This document shows, piece after piece, positions 52,082-62,382 of a stretch of DNA of 64,000 nt; position 1 is the first letter of the stretch, and every line of letters starts with the position of its first letter. The position numbers and the translations under genes were made by a program. The DNA is from Chryseobacterium daecheongense (GTDB lineage Bacteria; Bacteroidota; Bacteroidia; Flavobacteriales; Weeksellaceae), in NCBI RefSeq assembly GCF_003729955.1, contig NZ_RJTX01000001.1, forward strand, positions 744,001 to 808,000. The letters are read 5' to 3'. The notes below the pieces were generated by a model. The model made no database searches, was not told the DNA's origin, and saw only the letters and a list, made by a program, of their open reading frames with translations.

Positions 52082-52930
52082 ATGACAATTTCAGAATTTA
52101 AGCAATATTTCAAAACTGAGCTTTCCGATCTTTACACAGACTCGGAGTGTGCATTTTTGTGTTCTATTTTTATCCAAAAAATAACGGGATTTGACTCATT
52201 CCATCAGAGAAGGTTTTCTCATCAGGAATTGTTGATGGAAGATGAAAGAAAGCTTTTTGAAATGGTTGCAGAATTGAAGACGAATAAGCCTTATCAACAT
52301 ATTTTAGGAGAAACGGAATTTTTTGGAATGACTTTCTTTGTGGATGAAAATGTCCTGATTCCCCGTCCGGAAACGGAGGAGCTCCTGGAAATGGCTGTCT
52401 ATAAGATCCGAAATCATTTTTCTGATAAAAAATTGAAGATTTTAGACATTGGAACAGGAAGCGGGATTATTCCTCTTGTTTTAAAAAAACATTTTCCTGA
52501 AGCTGAAGTTTCTTCCATTGATTTTTCGGAAAAAGCATTACAGACTGCCGGAAAAAATGCTGCATTCCATCAACTTGAGGTCCATTTTATTCACCAGGAT
52601 TATCTGAACTATGAATTAACCGATCATTTTGACATCATCATTTCCAACCCACCTTACATCGGGATTGATGAAGAATATGAGATTGCTGACTCCGTAAAAG
52701 AATTCGAGCCAACCATGGCATTGTTCTCTCCTACTTCTGATGCGCTGATTTTTTACAGGAAAATTGCCAAAGACGCAGAAAGGTGCCTGAATGAAAACGG
52801 GTTATTGTTTTTAGAGATCAATCAAAAGCTGGGTGCTGAAACTTTAGCGCTGTATACTGATACATTTACCGATGTACAGCTGATTAAGGATTTATCTGAA
52901 AATGACCGTTTTATTTTGGGAAGAAAATAA
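52082..52930 (+). CDS. prmC: Release factor glutamine methyltransferase
   Basis: This enzyme of 282 residues N5-methylates the Gln of the GGQ motif in peptide release factors 1 and 2, improving termination. The N-terminal helical domain recognises the factor. The catalytic domain shows ILDIGTGSGIIPLVLKKHFP (motif I) and the diagnostic ISNPPYIGIDE. Translation starts right at the yaaA stop. Confidence 0.94.
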   Translation: MTISEFKQYFKTELSDLYTDSECAFLCSIFIQKITGFDSFHQRRFSHQELLMEDERKLFEMVAELKTNKPYQHILGETEFFGMTFFVDENVLIPRPETEELLEMAVYKIRNHFSDKKLKILDIGTGSGIIPLVLKKHFPEAEVSSIDFSEKALQTAGKNAAFHQLEVHFIHQDYLNYELTDHFDIIISNPPYIGIDEEYEIADSVKEFEPTMALFSPTSDALIFYRKIAKDAERCLNENGLLFLEINQKLGAETLALYTDTFTDVQLIKDLSENDRFILGRK

Positions 52931-52934
52931 TATT

Positions 52935-53294
52935 ATGGAAATTAAAGAACATATTATTAATCATATAAAAATTGCTGAAATCATTTCTGATGAAAGAGTG
53001 ATAGAATCTGCCCAGGATGGATTGGATCTGTTAGGAAATTTATATTACCAAGGATTTGATAAAGTAATCCTCCATGAAAAGAACATCACTTCCGATTTCT
53101 TTGACCTGAAGACTAAACTTGCCGGGGAAATTTTACAAAAATTCTCCAACTATCGTATTCCATTGGCCATTGTAGGTGATTTCAGTCAATACAAAAGTAA
53201 AAGCTTCCAAGATTTTATTTCAGAAAGTAATACGACCCAACATATCAATTTTGCGACAAGTTTACCTGAGGCCCTGGAAAGACTTTCAAAATAA
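52935..53294 (+). CDS. DUF4180 family protein
   Basis: This protein of 119 residues starts at ATG 52935; an in-frame ATG at 52902 lies inside prmC and is unlikely. It is a small alpha/beta protein with the pattern SAQDGLDLLGNLYYQGFDKVILHEKNI and FFDLKTKLAGEILQKFSNYRIPLAIVGDF, which matches DUF4180. The function is not known; DUF4180 may act as a small sensor or cofactor-binding unit. The gene ends 6 bp before the convergent epimerase gene with no terminator between. Confidence 0.88.
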   Translation: MEIKEHIINHIKIAEIISDERVIESAQDGLDLLGNLYYQGFDKVILHEKNITSDFFDLKTKLAGEILQKFSNYRIPLAIVGDFSQYKSKSFQDFISESNTTQHINFATSLPEALERLSK

Positions 53295-53300
53295 TCATTG

Positions 53301-54275
53301 CTATAGCTTTCGTTCTTTAATTTTAAAATATGCAACAGCATCCTCCACCGCTTTATCTATAGACTGATACCGGATTCCCAATTCCTCTACAGATTTAAGG
53401 TTAGAGTAAAAGTTATCGATTCTCAACGCTTTCATATTTTCCGAACTCAGATCAGTTTTAATATGTAAAGCTCTTAAAACATCTCCTATTTTCCCCAAAA
53501 CAATCAATCCCGTATTGGGAATTGGTATCATAAAAGGATTCTGAGCGGTAATACGATTTATTTTTTTAAAAAAGTCTTTATATTTCAAATTCTCCCCGGC
53601 TAAAAGATATTTTTCTCCTTTTTTTCCTTTTTCGATGGCATTGACAATTCCAATAGCAGCATCTTCAGCATGCACGAAGTTCTTTCCGCCTTTCGGGTAG
53701 AAAACAACTTTCTTTTTCCAGGCCCAGTAAATGATTCTGCCGGAACTAGGCTTTTGATCATAGGCTCCGATCATGAAAGAGGGATTCACAATAACCACTT
53801 CTGTTGTTTTATTGTTCTTTAAAAGAAAATGTTCTGCTTCCAGTTTGCTTTTTGCATACAAAGAACAGGTAAACGGATATTTCTGAGGAGATTTTTCATT
53901 TCCAGGCTCTTGTATACTTCCATAGCCTAATGTATTGGCTGAACTGACGAATATGAAGCGTTTAGCGTCCGCTGCTACTGCCTGAGAAAACATGTGTACC
54001 ACCGCCTCATGATTAATTTTTCTGTAATCATGATAAGACAAAAGGTTCTGCCTTGTTTCAGCAGCAATATGAATTACACAATCCACTCCTTTCAGATGCT
54101 CAGAAATGTCTGTAAAAAGATCGCCTTCAACCCAGGTCAGGTTTTCATTTTCCGTGCCCATATCGCTGCTTTTCTTACGCACCAGAGCAATAACACTATA
54201 ACCATCATTCAATAATTTTATCAGTACATTCGTTCCTAAAAGTCCCGTAGTCCCAGTAACAAATACTTTTTTCAT
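53301..54275 (-). CDS. NAD-dependent epimerase/dehydratase family protein
   Basis: This extended short-chain dehydrogenase of 324 residues has dinucleotide loop VTGTTGLLGTNVL (about 6-18), the IHIAAETR segment, the Y-x-x-x-K catalytic pair in SLYAKSKLEAE and a GRIIYWAWKKKVVFYP substrate loop. The group resembles dihydroflavonol-4-reductase/3-beta-hydroxysteroid-type enzymes; the substrate is unknown. Its ATG overlaps the stop of the SDR gene upstream by 4 bp, so they form one operon. Confidence 0.9.
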   Translation of the reverse strand: MKKVFVTGTTGLLGTNVLIKLLNDGYSVIALVRKKSSDMGTENENLTWVEGDLFTDISEHLKGVDCVIHIAAETRQNLLSYHDYRKINHEAVVHMFSQAVAADAKRFIFVSSANTLGYGSIQEPGNEKSPQKYPFTCSLYAKSKLEAEHFLLKNNKTTEVVIVNPSFMIGAYDQKPSSGRIIYWAWKKKVVFYPKGGKNFVHAEDAAIGIVNAIEKGKKGEKYLLAGENLKYKDFFKKINRITAQNPFMIPIPNTGLIVLGKIGDVLRALHIKTDLSSENMKALRIDNFYSNLKSVEELGIRYQSIDKAVEDAVAYFKIKERKL

Positions 54276-55057
54276 GCTTCTATTTCTCTTTTAATCGCAT
54301 TGGTCATCAAAGGTAATTTAATCCAAATGGGGAGGATTTTCATCACCAGCCAACTTATGGGATTCACCATAATCACAGAATCTTTTTTAAAAAGTTGATC
54401 AATGCAGTAACCCGCCACTTTATTCGGATCCAATAAGGTTAGTTTACCCAGGAAGCCCTGTTTTTCAATTCGGTCACAGACATCCGGATTAGTTTTCATC
54501 GCTCCGGGGTTCACTACACTCACAAATACATTAGTCCCCTTTAATTCTTCATGTAAACCTCTTGAAAATGAATGGATGAAGGTCTTTGAAGCCGGATACA
54601 CTGTTTTAAAGCCAATCGGAGAAAAAGCCGCCATACTGGAGACATTGAGGATATAAGATTGTGGCTGTTTTAAAAGATTAGGAAGCAATTGATGGGTGAT
54701 TAAGGATGTTGCCGCCACATTCACCTGTAAAATAGTATTGATATATTGAGGTGATGCTTCCGTAAATCTTCTTGTTCCTCCCAATCCTGCATTATTAATT
54801 AGGATATGAATATTGAAAGAATTGTTCAGCCATTCGGTAAGCTTCAGAACATTTTCATTTACAGAAAGATCTACTTCATAATACTGTGTTTTGACCTGAT
54901 AGATTTCAGCGATTTCTTCACTAAGCTGTTGCAAATTCTGATCAGGAAGACTCACCAGAACAACATTGATTTTCTTTTTGGCCAGATATTCGGCAAACGC
55001 CTTTCCCAATCCTTGGCTGGCTCCTGTTACCACAGCGTATGATTCCCCGGTATTCAT
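54272..55057 (-). CDS. SDR family NAD(P)-dependent oxidoreductase
   Basis: This classical short-chain dehydrogenase of 261 residues has VTGASQGLGKAFAEYLAKK (about 9-27), LINNAGLGG, the catalytic Ser in ILNVSSMAAFSP and YPASKTF (Tyr and Lys). It resembles the DltE/short-chain dehydrogenases that act on lipids or ketones. The C-terminus carries a hydrophobic tail (SWLVMKILPIWIKLPLM). The -7 box TACTTTTG lies upstream (complement of 55077-55084). Confidence 0.92.
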   Translation of the reverse strand: MNTGESYAVVTGASQGLGKAFAEYLAKKKINVVLVSLPDQNLQQLSEEIAEIYQVKTQYYEVDLSVNENVLKLTEWLNNSFNIHILINNAGLGGTRRFTEASPQYINTILQVNVAATSLITHQLLPNLLKQPQSYILNVSSMAAFSPIGFKTVYPASKTFIHSFSRGLHEELKGTNVFVSVVNPGAMKTNPDVCDRIEKQGFLGKLTLLDPNKVAGYCIDQLFKKDSVIMVNPISWLVMKILPIWIKLPLMTNAIKREIEA

Positions 55058-55076
55058 AAGATTACATTTTATGATA

Positions 55077-55084
55077 CAAAAGTA
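55077..55084 (-). promoter_or_regulatory. -7 box of the SDR-epimerase operon
   Basis: On the minus strand TACTTTTG is about 20 nt before the ATG. No good -33 TTG is seen. Confidence 0.4.
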
Positions 55085-55214
55085 TCTTCAAAATGTGCCG
55101 GGAATGTTCAGGATTATCCGAATGAACCTATTTTATACAGAAAAATAAAAATTCAACAATCTTCTGAAAATCAAACAATTAAAAGCACAAAAAGTAAAAC
55201 TTTATAAACCTGAA

Positions 55215-56315
55215 CTATTTTTTAAACTCCGAAGGGGTCTGATCAGTCAATTTTTTAAAAGTTGTATTGAAAGATGTTTTTGAATTGAATCCTGATTCGT
55301 AGGCAATTCCTAAAATGGACAATTTATTATTACTGTTGTCTTTCAGCAATTTTTTAGCATATTCAATTCTGTATTCATTTACATACTGGAAGAAGTTCTT
55401 TTGAAATCCTTTGTTGATGACGTATGACAAATGATGGGTAGAAACGGAAAGCTGTTCCGCAAGCTTAATTAGATTCAGTTCACTATCGAGATAGGGCTTT
55501 TCACTATTCATCAGCTCTTCCAGCTGTGTTTTTATTTTAAACAGGTCGTCATCAGAAATCAGTTTTCTTTTGGTTTCCTCTGTTTCCGGGTCTGGATTGA
55601 TGGAAATTAATTCTTCACGCTGCTTTTCTTCTACAGGATAAATTTCTTTTTGCTTCAATGAATAATATCCTACAAAATAGATTACCAGAAAAAAAGCAAG
55701 GTTGATGAAAATATTCAGTCCTGAAGCATCATAAGACACATTATAAATGACATAAACAATACTGACAATGAAAAGAACGAGAATGATATACTCCAGCCAA
55801 TTCAGATTAATTCCTTCGGTATTGGCGGAAAACTGTTGGATTCTCTTCTGATGTTTCCTGATCGTAAGATAAGAAAGTCCGGTATAAAATACTGCCTGAA
55901 AGAGGATCAAAGCAATAAATACAACTTCACCAATGGGTTGATATTCTACATCTCCTGACCTAAGCAATAAAAGATTGACAAAGAAAATAAAAGGCAGTGC
56001 TACATACTTCAGATCCGAAATTTTAAATTTAAAAGCCGGATTGGTATAAAACAATACACTAAAGAAGAATATAATAGGCGTTAAAAACTGAACAAACTGA
56101 ATGAGAAAAATAGAATGAATATCGATAGACGATATTTTCGCCAATGATAATATTTCATCCAGCCAAAAGGTAGACCACAGGAATAAAAACATTCCGAACC
56201 AGAAATTGGCTTTTTGATTAACCTTAAGCGGATTGGTAAGTTTTAAAAAAGAAAGCAAAACCAATGAACCATAGATCAGTATAACGACGAAGCGGTTTAA
56301 CTCTATTGTGTTCAT
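55215..56315 (-). CDS. Membrane-bound AraC family regulator
   Basis: The N-terminal two thirds of this 366-residue protein hold seven or more membrane helices (about 10-235), as in the 7TM-HTH layout; a charged linker (PVEEKQREELISINPDPETEETKRK) leads to a C-terminal AraC-type helix-turn-helix (about 275-366) with LAEQLSVSTHHLSYVINKGF and ILGIAYESGFNSKTSFNTTFKKLT. It is thought to sense a membrane or outside signal and bind DNA from the membrane. It is upstream of, and in the same direction as, the SDR-epimerase operon, and may regulate it. Confidence 0.9.
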   Translation of the reverse strand: MNTIELNRFVVILIYGSLVLLSFLKLTNPLKVNQKANFWFGMFLFLWSTFWLDEILSLAKISSIDIHSIFLIQFVQFLTPIIFFFSVLFYTNPAFKFKISDLKYVALPFIFFVNLLLLRSGDVEYQPIGEVVFIALILFQAVFYTGLSYLTIRKHQKRIQQFSANTEGINLNWLEYIILVLFIVSIVYVIYNVSYDASGLNIFINLAFFLVIYFVGYYSLKQKEIYPVEEKQREELISINPDPETEETKRKLISDDDLFKIKTQLEELMNSEKPYLDSELNLIKLAEQLSVSTHHLSYVINKGFQKNFFQYVNEYRIEYAKKLLKDNSNNKLSILGIAYESGFNSKTSFNTTFKKLTDQTPSEFKK

Positions 56316-56343
56316 TGGTTTTGATATTTTAGTAAAGATAGTA

Positions 56344-56985
56344 TTATCTTATTTTTTTCCTCACAAAAATCTGATAACTTAAATAAATCAATGGAAGTGA
56401 CATTATTCCTAGATAGAACCAATTTCTCATTGCTAATTCGGGATTATTTAATACAGCATATAGAAGACCAAAAAATGCTCCTCCTAAATGAGCAGAATGT
56501 CCAAGGTTATCCCATTCTTTTGGATTAAGCATCATATAAACAGAATATCCAAAATATAGTGCTCCAAAAATCCAACCAGGCAGAAAATTTACACTTATTT
56601 CATTTGGAGCCATTGCTATTGAAGCAAATATAATTCCTGAAACTGCGCCTGAAGCTCCGATTGCAGAATACCAAGCTTGATTTTTATAGATCAGTAAACT
56701 GAAAAGATTACCCAAGATCATGGACCCAAAATAAATGATTAAAAAACCTATGTTTCCAAAAAAATATATTACAGCAGCCTGAAACATATATAAAGAAAAC
56801 ATATTAAAAAATAGATGCATAAAATCTGCATGGAGAAATGCAGAACTAACTAATCTGAAATATTCTTTTTTTGATATTATAGCAGCTACATTAAATTTAA
56901 ATTTTTCGAACAACCTTATATCATTTAGCCCTCTCCAACTAGTAATACATGTAATGCCTATAATAATTATAACTATTAAGTTCAT
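56344..56985 (-). CDS. Rhomboid family intramembrane serine protease
   Basis: This protein of 213 residues has six membrane helices. The catalytic Ser is in GASGAVSGI (about 116-124), and the catalytic His in HSAHLGGAFFGLL. The first loop carries a W-R and a segment HADFMHLFFNMFSLY with the conserved H and N. It cleaves substrates inside the membrane; no substrate is known. It is 13 bp downstream of the parC stop, in the same direction, possibly cotranscribed. Confidence 0.93.
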   Translation of the reverse strand: MNLIVIIIIGITCITSWRGLNDIRLFEKFKFNVAAIISKKEYFRLVSSAFLHADFMHLFFNMFSLYMFQAAVIYFFGNIGFLIIYFGSMILGNLFSLLIYKNQAWYSAIGASGAVSGIIFASIAMAPNEISVNFLPGWIFGALYFGYSVYMMLNPKEWDNLGHSAHLGGAFFGLLYAVLNNPELAMRNWFYLGIMSLPLIYLSYQIFVRKKIR

Positions 56986-56998
56986 AATTTCTCAATAA

Positions 56999-59602
56999 TT
57001 AATTTTCGTTATCGCCTCCGCTTTCATCAAACAAATCTCCGATTACGCCTTCCTCAGCATCATGATCAATAAAGCTGATGTGTCCCTCGGTTTGTTCCAC
57101 TTCATCAAAACCTTCATGTTCTTCTGGTTCCGGAATGGTAATATTGATGGCTTTTACCTTAAATTTCGTAAACTGGTTTCCTATTGCTTTGATTCCTTTC
57201 ACCGCAATAAACTCATCGATATTGATGATCTCAGGATCGCGTTCTTTTCCTTTGTCTTTAGCAAAAATAATCTCTGCGGTAGAATCGTTGGCTACAATAA
57301 TGTTTTCGATGAATGATTTCGGATGCTCCGAAGGCATAAAAGTCTGTACATTGGTTGTATTTTCCAGCAGAAATCTCTTAATGAAATAGATTTCCTTTTC
57401 TCCGTCATAGTAAATACAGGTAACAGGTTGTTCCGGTCTCCATTTTTCAAGAACCAGATATTCATCATCGAAACGGTTTCCAAGATCAAAGCTCACCAAT
57501 TTGGCTTCACCATTGGAATTGATCGTCAGAATCTTATCATCACCCTTGAAATTCCCTAATAAAGTTCCTCTTGCATCTGCATTCAGCCTTCTTACGGTAT
57601 CATCAAACCATATTTTTCTAGGTGCCAAGGTGGAAACTCCTTCTTCTTTCAAATCAACTTTCTTCACAGCATATTTGGTCACAAGATTTCCTTTGGAATC
57701 CCTTCCTTTAATGGCCAGTTCGGAGAAGTCGATCTCCATTTTGTTTTTCCTGATTCTTGGGTTCGGTTTCAACAGTACAGTAACCGTTTCTGCCTCCCCG
57801 TTCGGATTAGCAGAGAAATATAACATTTCTGAACCTTTTTTATCGGAAGCTAAAGGATAATCTGTATTTCTGGTGACCCCGGTCACAGAGAAACGTTTCA
57901 TATAATATGGTCCTTCTTTTCCTTCACGGTAGATCATATTATACACCGTTCTTTTATCATTCTTTTTCCAAACGGCAACGTGAAGAATGTCTTTACCAAT
58001 AAAGGTTTTTGGCTCTACTTTCACGACTTTCATGCTTCCGTCTTTTCGGAAAGTGATAATATCGTCAATATCAGAACAATCGAAAAGATATTGGTCTTTT
58101 TTCAAAGAGGTTCCTATAAAGCCTTCTTCGAAATTGGCATAGAATTTTTCATTGGCAACGGCTACTTTAGTAGCATCAATGGTATCAAAAATTCTTAATT
58201 CCGTTTTTCTTTCTTTTCCTTTTCCGTATTTCTTCTGAATATTCAGATAATAATCGATAGCATACGTAATAAGGTTGTTCAGATGATGCTTTACCTGCTC
58301 TATTTTGCCTTCTAAAGCGGCAATATTTTCTTTGAATTTATCTAAATCGAATCTTGAAATTCTCTTGATTCGGATTTCAGTCAGTTTAAGGATATCTTCT
58401 TCCGTCACTGCTCTTAAAAGATGTCCGGTATGAGGTTTAAGCCCCTCATCTATAGTTTTCAGAACATCTTCCCAGGTTTTCACCTCTTCAATATCATGAT
58501 AGATTCTGTTTTCAATAAAGATTCTTTCTAATGAAGAGAAATGCCAGCTTTCCTGTAATTCATGAAGCTCTATTTCCAGCTCTTTTTTAAGCAACGACAC
58601 CGTATGATCGGTGTTCATTTTCAAAATTTCGGAAACGCTAAGGAACATAGGTTTATCTCCTACGATCACACAGGCATTGGGAGAAATGGTTACCTGACAG
58701 TCTGTGAATGCATACAATGCATCTATGGTCTTGTCCGGAGAAACATCATTATGAAGATGGATAAGGATTTCTACCGTATCCGAAGTATTGTCTTCAATTT
58801 TTTTGATTTTGATTTTCCCTTTTTCATTGGCTTTCAGGATTGAATCAATCAAATCGCTGGTTGTCTTGGAAAAAGGAAGCTCAGAAATCACAAGCAAATG
58901 CTTGTCTATTTGCGAAATTCTTGCTCTGGCTCTTACTTTTCCGCCTCTGTGTCCGTCATTATATTCGGTAACGTCCAGATAGCCTGCCGTTAAAAAGTCT
59001 GGGTATAGCTCAAACTTCTTGCCTTTTAAGTAAGCTACGGAAGCATTAATCAATTCGTTGAAATTATGCGGAAGAATCTTTGTAGAAAGCCCGACTCCAA
59101 TCCCTTCAACTCCCTGTGCCAATAGCAAAGGAAATTTTACAGGCAGGTCTATAGGTTCATTATTTCTTCCGTCATAGGACTTAGCCCATTCTGTAGTTTT
59201 AGGATTGAAGACCACCTCCAACGCGAAAGGTGTCAAACGTGCTTCAATATATCTTGCAGCAGCAGCAGAGTCTCCCGTATAGATATTTCCCCAGTTTCCC
59301 TGGGTATCTATCAACAGTTCTTTCTGCCCGATCTGCACCATGGCATCTGTGATGGAAGCATCACCATGAGGGTGATACTTCATTGTATTTCCTACAATAT
59401 TGGCTACTTTATTGTATCGCCCGTCTTCCAGCTCACGCATGGAATGCATGATTCTTCGCTGAACAGGTTTGAAGCCATCATATACAGATGGTATGGCTCT
59501 ATCTAAAATTACATAAGAGGCATAATCAAGAAACCAGTCTTTGTACAGCCCGGAAACTTTTTTAAGACTCTCTCCTTCATGCGAATATTCTTCTGTTATC
59601 AT
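56999..59602 (-). CDS. parC: DNA topoisomerase IV subunit A
   Basis: This protein of 867 residues is the DNA cleavage subunit of the type IIA topoisomerase that decatenates daughter chromosomes. It contains the N-terminal winged helix and YVILDRAIPSVYDGFKPVQRRIMHSM, the catalytic Tyr in SAAAARYIEARLTPFA (about 115), the coiled coil and a C-terminal beta-pinwheel-like part, ending in an acidic tail (EGVIGDLFDESGGDNEN). The acidic tail and the short C-terminus are typical of Bacteroidota ParC. It starts within the 3' end of the small membrane protein gene (26-bp overlap). Confidence 0.95.
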   Translation of the reverse strand: MITEEYSHEGESLKKVSGLYKDWFLDYASYVILDRAIPSVYDGFKPVQRRIMHSMRELEDGRYNKVANIVGNTMKYHPHGDASITDAMVQIGQKELLIDTQGNWGNIYTGDSAAAARYIEARLTPFALEVVFNPKTTEWAKSYDGRNNEPIDLPVKFPLLLAQGVEGIGVGLSTKILPHNFNELINASVAYLKGKKFELYPDFLTAGYLDVTEYNDGHRGGKVRARARISQIDKHLLVISELPFSKTTSDLIDSILKANEKGKIKIKKIEDNTSDTVEILIHLHNDVSPDKTIDALYAFTDCQVTISPNACVIVGDKPMFLSVSEILKMNTDHTVSLLKKELEIELHELQESWHFSSLERIFIENRIYHDIEEVKTWEDVLKTIDEGLKPHTGHLLRAVTEEDILKLTEIRIKRISRFDLDKFKENIAALEGKIEQVKHHLNNLITYAIDYYLNIQKKYGKGKERKTELRIFDTIDATKVAVANEKFYANFEEGFIGTSLKKDQYLFDCSDIDDIITFRKDGSMKVVKVEPKTFIGKDILHVAVWKKNDKRTVYNMIYREGKEGPYYMKRFSVTGVTRNTDYPLASDKKGSEMLYFSANPNGEAETVTVLLKPNPRIRKNKMEIDFSELAIKGRDSKGNLVTKYAVKKVDLKEEGVSTLAPRKIWFDDTVRRLNADARGTLLGNFKGDDKILTINSNGEAKLVSFDLGNRFDDEYLVLEKWRPEQPVTCIYYDGEKEIYFIKRFLLENTTNVQTFMPSEHPKSFIENIIVANDSTAEIIFAKDKGKERDPEIINIDEFIAVKGIKAIGNQFTKFKVKAINITIPEPEEHEGFDEVEQTEGHISFIDHDAEEGVIGDLFDESGGDNEN

Positions 59603-60092
59603 TTATGTTTACACTTGCTTCTTTGTTCTCGTTATTAGCTTTTATAACTTTATTCAGAGACACTTTTAAATCGCTTATTTCCTTTCTCGTCAAATAAGAG
59701 ATTTCATACTTTAAAATGGTTGAACCACTATTCTTACTTGAAATAGTAATATACAACCTTTTCACAAAATATAAGTTAACCACTTCATATTTCATGAGTT
59801 TATACTTAGGAAACTCATCACTTAAAGCCTTATCTAAAAACGGCAATGCATTCCTGTTCTTGAAGTTCAGCGCTTCGCCGTCACTGTCATATTCAAAAAC
59901 CTGCCTTCCGCTCAGATAATAAACTATTAACAAGAGAATAGGTACAATTATTAACAAATAACTTTCCTCTCCTAAAACATCAAATCTGTATTCTTCTAAA
60001 AAGAATGCTGCAACGCCACCCAATAACATCATTAACAACACTGTATTAATGAAATTATACACCGGTACTTTGTTTCGGTTACTTAATCTCAT
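59577..60092 (-). CDS. Small membrane protein of unknown function
   Basis: This protein of 171 residues has two membrane helices (about 14-32 and 44-62) at the N-terminus, then a cytoplasmic beta-rich domain (about 70-145) resembling a PH-like/YdbT unit (FEYDSDGEALNFKNR, MKYEVVNLYFVKRLYITIS). The last 9 codons overlap the start of parC by 26 bp in another frame. It lies between parE and parC, which is unusual enough to note, but a link to topoisomerase function is not shown. Confidence 0.72.
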   Translation of the reverse strand: MRLSNRNKVPVYNFINTVLLMMLLGGVAAFFLEEYRFDVLGEESYLLIIVPILLLIVYYLSGRQVFEYDSDGEALNFKNRNALPFLDKALSDEFPKYKLMKYEVVNLYFVKRLYITISSKNSGSTILKYEISYLTRKEISDLKVSLNKVIKANNENKEASVNINDNRRIFA

Positions 60093-60142
60093 AATATATT
60101 AAATTTGATTTGTGTTTTTTTTTGAGTTGTATTTATTTTCAA

Positions 60143-62023
60143 TTATTCCGCATCCGTCAATATTTCTTTTTTATTAATATCAGGATCTTCCACTACCAGA
60201 TTATCCAGGATAAATACCTGTCTGTCCGGTGTATTTTTACCCATATAAAATTCAAGGAGCTGATCAATCGTCTGATCTTTCCCTATTACTACTGGCTCCA
60301 GACGGATGTCTGCTCCGATAAAGTGCTTGAACTCATCCGGTGAAATTTCTCCAAGTCCTTTGAATCGGGTAATTTCCGGGTTTTTTCCAAGTTCATTCAG
60401 TGCTTTTATTCTTTCTGCTTCTGTATAACAGTATCTTGTTTCCTTTTTATTTCTTACCCTGAACAATGGGGTCTGAAGAATATACAGGTGCCCATTCTTG
60501 ATCACATCAGGAAAGAACTGAAGAAAGAAAGTAATCATCAGTAACCGGATATGCATTCCGTCCACATCAGCATCGGTTGCAATAATTACCTGATTATATC
60601 TTAAATCTTCAAGGCTTTCTTCAATATTCAATGCTGCCTGCAACAGGTTGAACTCTTCATTTTCATACACTACTTTCTTGGTCAATCCATAACAGTTCAG
60701 AGGCTTCCCTTTCAAAGAAAATACAGCCTGGGTTTCCACATCTCTGGATTTGGTTATAGATCCTGATGCGGAATCTCCCTCCGTGATAAAGATCTGCGTT
60801 TCCGCTTTTCTTTCTGCTTTCTGGTCATTATAATGCTGTCGGCAGTCACGAAGCTTTTTATTGTGAAGAGAAACTTTTTTGGCTCTCTCTCTTGCTAATT
60901 TCTGAATTCCCGAAAGCTCTTTTCTTTCTCTCTCTGAAATTAAAATTTTTCTTTGTATCGCTTCTGCAATCTCAGGATTTTTATGCAGGAAATTATCCAG
61001 CTTACTTTTCAGGAAGTCAATGATAAAAGTTCTCACGGTAGGACCTTGCGGACCCATATCATTGGAACCTAATTTTGTTTTAGTCTGCGATTCGAAAACC
61101 GGCTCTTCCACATTGATGGAGATTGCAGCAATAATGGATTTTCTGATATCCGAAGCATCAAAATTTTTATTGAAGAATTCCCTTACGGTCTTTACATAGG
61201 CTTCACGAAATGCATTTAAGTGCGTTCCTCCCTGGGTTGTATTTTGTCCGTTAACGAAGGAGAAATACGTTTCTGTCTGAGATTTATCCGAATGGGTAAT
61301 AGCTACTTCAATATCATGATCTTTCAGATGAACGATCGGATAAAGCGTTTCGCTTTCCATTTCCTCCTCCAGGAGATCTTTAAGACCGTTTTCGGAATAA
61401 TAGGTTTCTCCATTGAAGATGATCTTCAATCCGGGATTCAGGTACGCATAATTGCGCAGCATTCTTTCAATGTATTCTTTCCTGTATTTGAAATGCAGGA
61501 AAATTTCAGCATCCGGAATGAATGAAATTTCAGTCCCGTTTCTATCGGAGGTATCTGTTTCCGAGTAATCCTGAGTAATCATTCCTCTGGAAAATTCAGC
61601 GGTCTTCATTTTCCCGTCACGCACAGATCTTACTCTGAAATAATCTGAGAGGGCATTCACGGCCTTGGTACCCACCCCGTTCAGACCAACGGATTTTTTG
61701 AAGGCTTTGCTGTCATACTTTCCTCCTGTATTCATTTTGGAAACGGCATCCACCACTTTCCCTAAAGGAATTCCCCGGCCAAAGTCACGAACCGTAACTT
61801 TTCCGTCATCCAGTTTTATTTCAATTCTCTTTCCCGCTTTCATCCTGAACTCATCAATAGAGTTATCCAGGATTTCTTTTAATAGGATATAAATACCATC
61901 ATCCGCAGACGAACCATCTCCCAGCTTCCCGATGTACATACCGGGGCGCAGGCGGATATGCTCCTGCCAATCGAGGGTTCTGATATTATCTTCGGAATAG
62001 GTAGAGTGTATTTCTTGTGACAT
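60143..62023 (-). CDS. parE: DNA topoisomerase IV subunit B
   Basis: This protein of 626 residues is the GHKL ATPase subunit of topoisomerase [14 protein letters not shown] (N box), [10 protein letters not shown] (G1), [14 protein letters not shown] (G3), then the transducer and a TOPRIM domain with [14 protein letters not shown] and [17 protein letters not shown]. It is upstream of the small membrane protein and parC, 50 bp from the former, in one operon. Two TAnnTTTG-like boxes (complement of 62035-62042 and 62043-62050) lie close to the ATG. Confidence 0.96.
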   Translation of the reverse strand: MSQEIHSTYSEDNIRTLDWQEHIRLRPGMYIGKLGDGSSADDGIYILLKEILDNSIDEFRMKAGKRIEIKLDDGKVTVRDFGRGIPLGKVVDAVSKMNTGGKYDSKAFKKSVGLNGVGTKAVNALSDYFRVRSVRDGKMKTAEFSRGMITQDYSETDTSDRNGTEISFIPDAEIFLHFKYRKEYIERMLRNYAYLNPGLKIIFNGETYYSENGLKDLLEEEMESETLYPIVHLKDHDIEVAITHSDKSQTETYFSFVNGQNTTQGGTHLNAFREAYVKTVREFFNKNFDASDIRKSIIAAISINVEEPVFESQTKTKLGSNDMGPQGPTVRTFIIDFLKSKLDNFLHKNPEIAEAIQRKILISERERKELSGIQKLARERAKKVSLHNKKLRDCRQHYNDQKAERKAETQIFITEGDSASGSITKSRDVETQAVFSLKGKPLNCYGLTKKVVYENEEFNLLQAALNIEESLEDLRYNQVIIATDADVDGMHIRLLMITFFLQFFPDVIKNGHLYILQTPLFRVRNKKETRYCYTEAERIKALNELGKNPEITRFKGLGEISPDEFKHFIGADIRLEPVVIGKDQTIDQLLEFYMGKNTPDRQVFILDNLVVEDPDINKKEILTDAE

Positions 62024-62382
62024 ATATTATTACGCAAACATACAAAAATACAAAATTGAAAAAAACTAGATGAATATGATTTTACTTATTTTTCACCAAT
62101 TATAAACAATAAGTAATAAAATATAATCACCATATCTTTATTATACAAATATACTACAAAACAATAATTAAAATTACTTATAAATCAATTAATTTTTCTT
62201 TACTTATCATTTTTTACTTGATAATTTTCCTTCCATTCAATAGTGAATAATACTGTCCAATTTTAATTTTAATTTATATTATTCCACAATACGTGATAAT
62301 TAATTTTTATTAAATTTAATAATTAAAAGAAAACCATGACAATCACCTGAAAAAATAAAACTAAAAACCAATCCATATTACC
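62024..62382. other. AT-rich divergent intergenic region with repeated TTACTTAT motif
   Basis: No gene is seen in 359 bp between parE and the LytTR regulator. TTACTTAT occurs at 62082-62089, 62174-62181 and 62200-62207, with TTACTTG at 62214-62220; TTACTTATT at 62082-62090 and AATAAGTAA at 62108-62116 form a 9-bp inverted repeat with a 17-nt loop. Regulatory function is likely, given a DNA-binding regulator starts next to it, but base composition makes such words less rare. Confidence 0.45.

Noticed and set aside
57062..58982. Plus-strand frames opposite parC
   Set aside because: They are antisense to a well-supported gene and rich in F/S/I.
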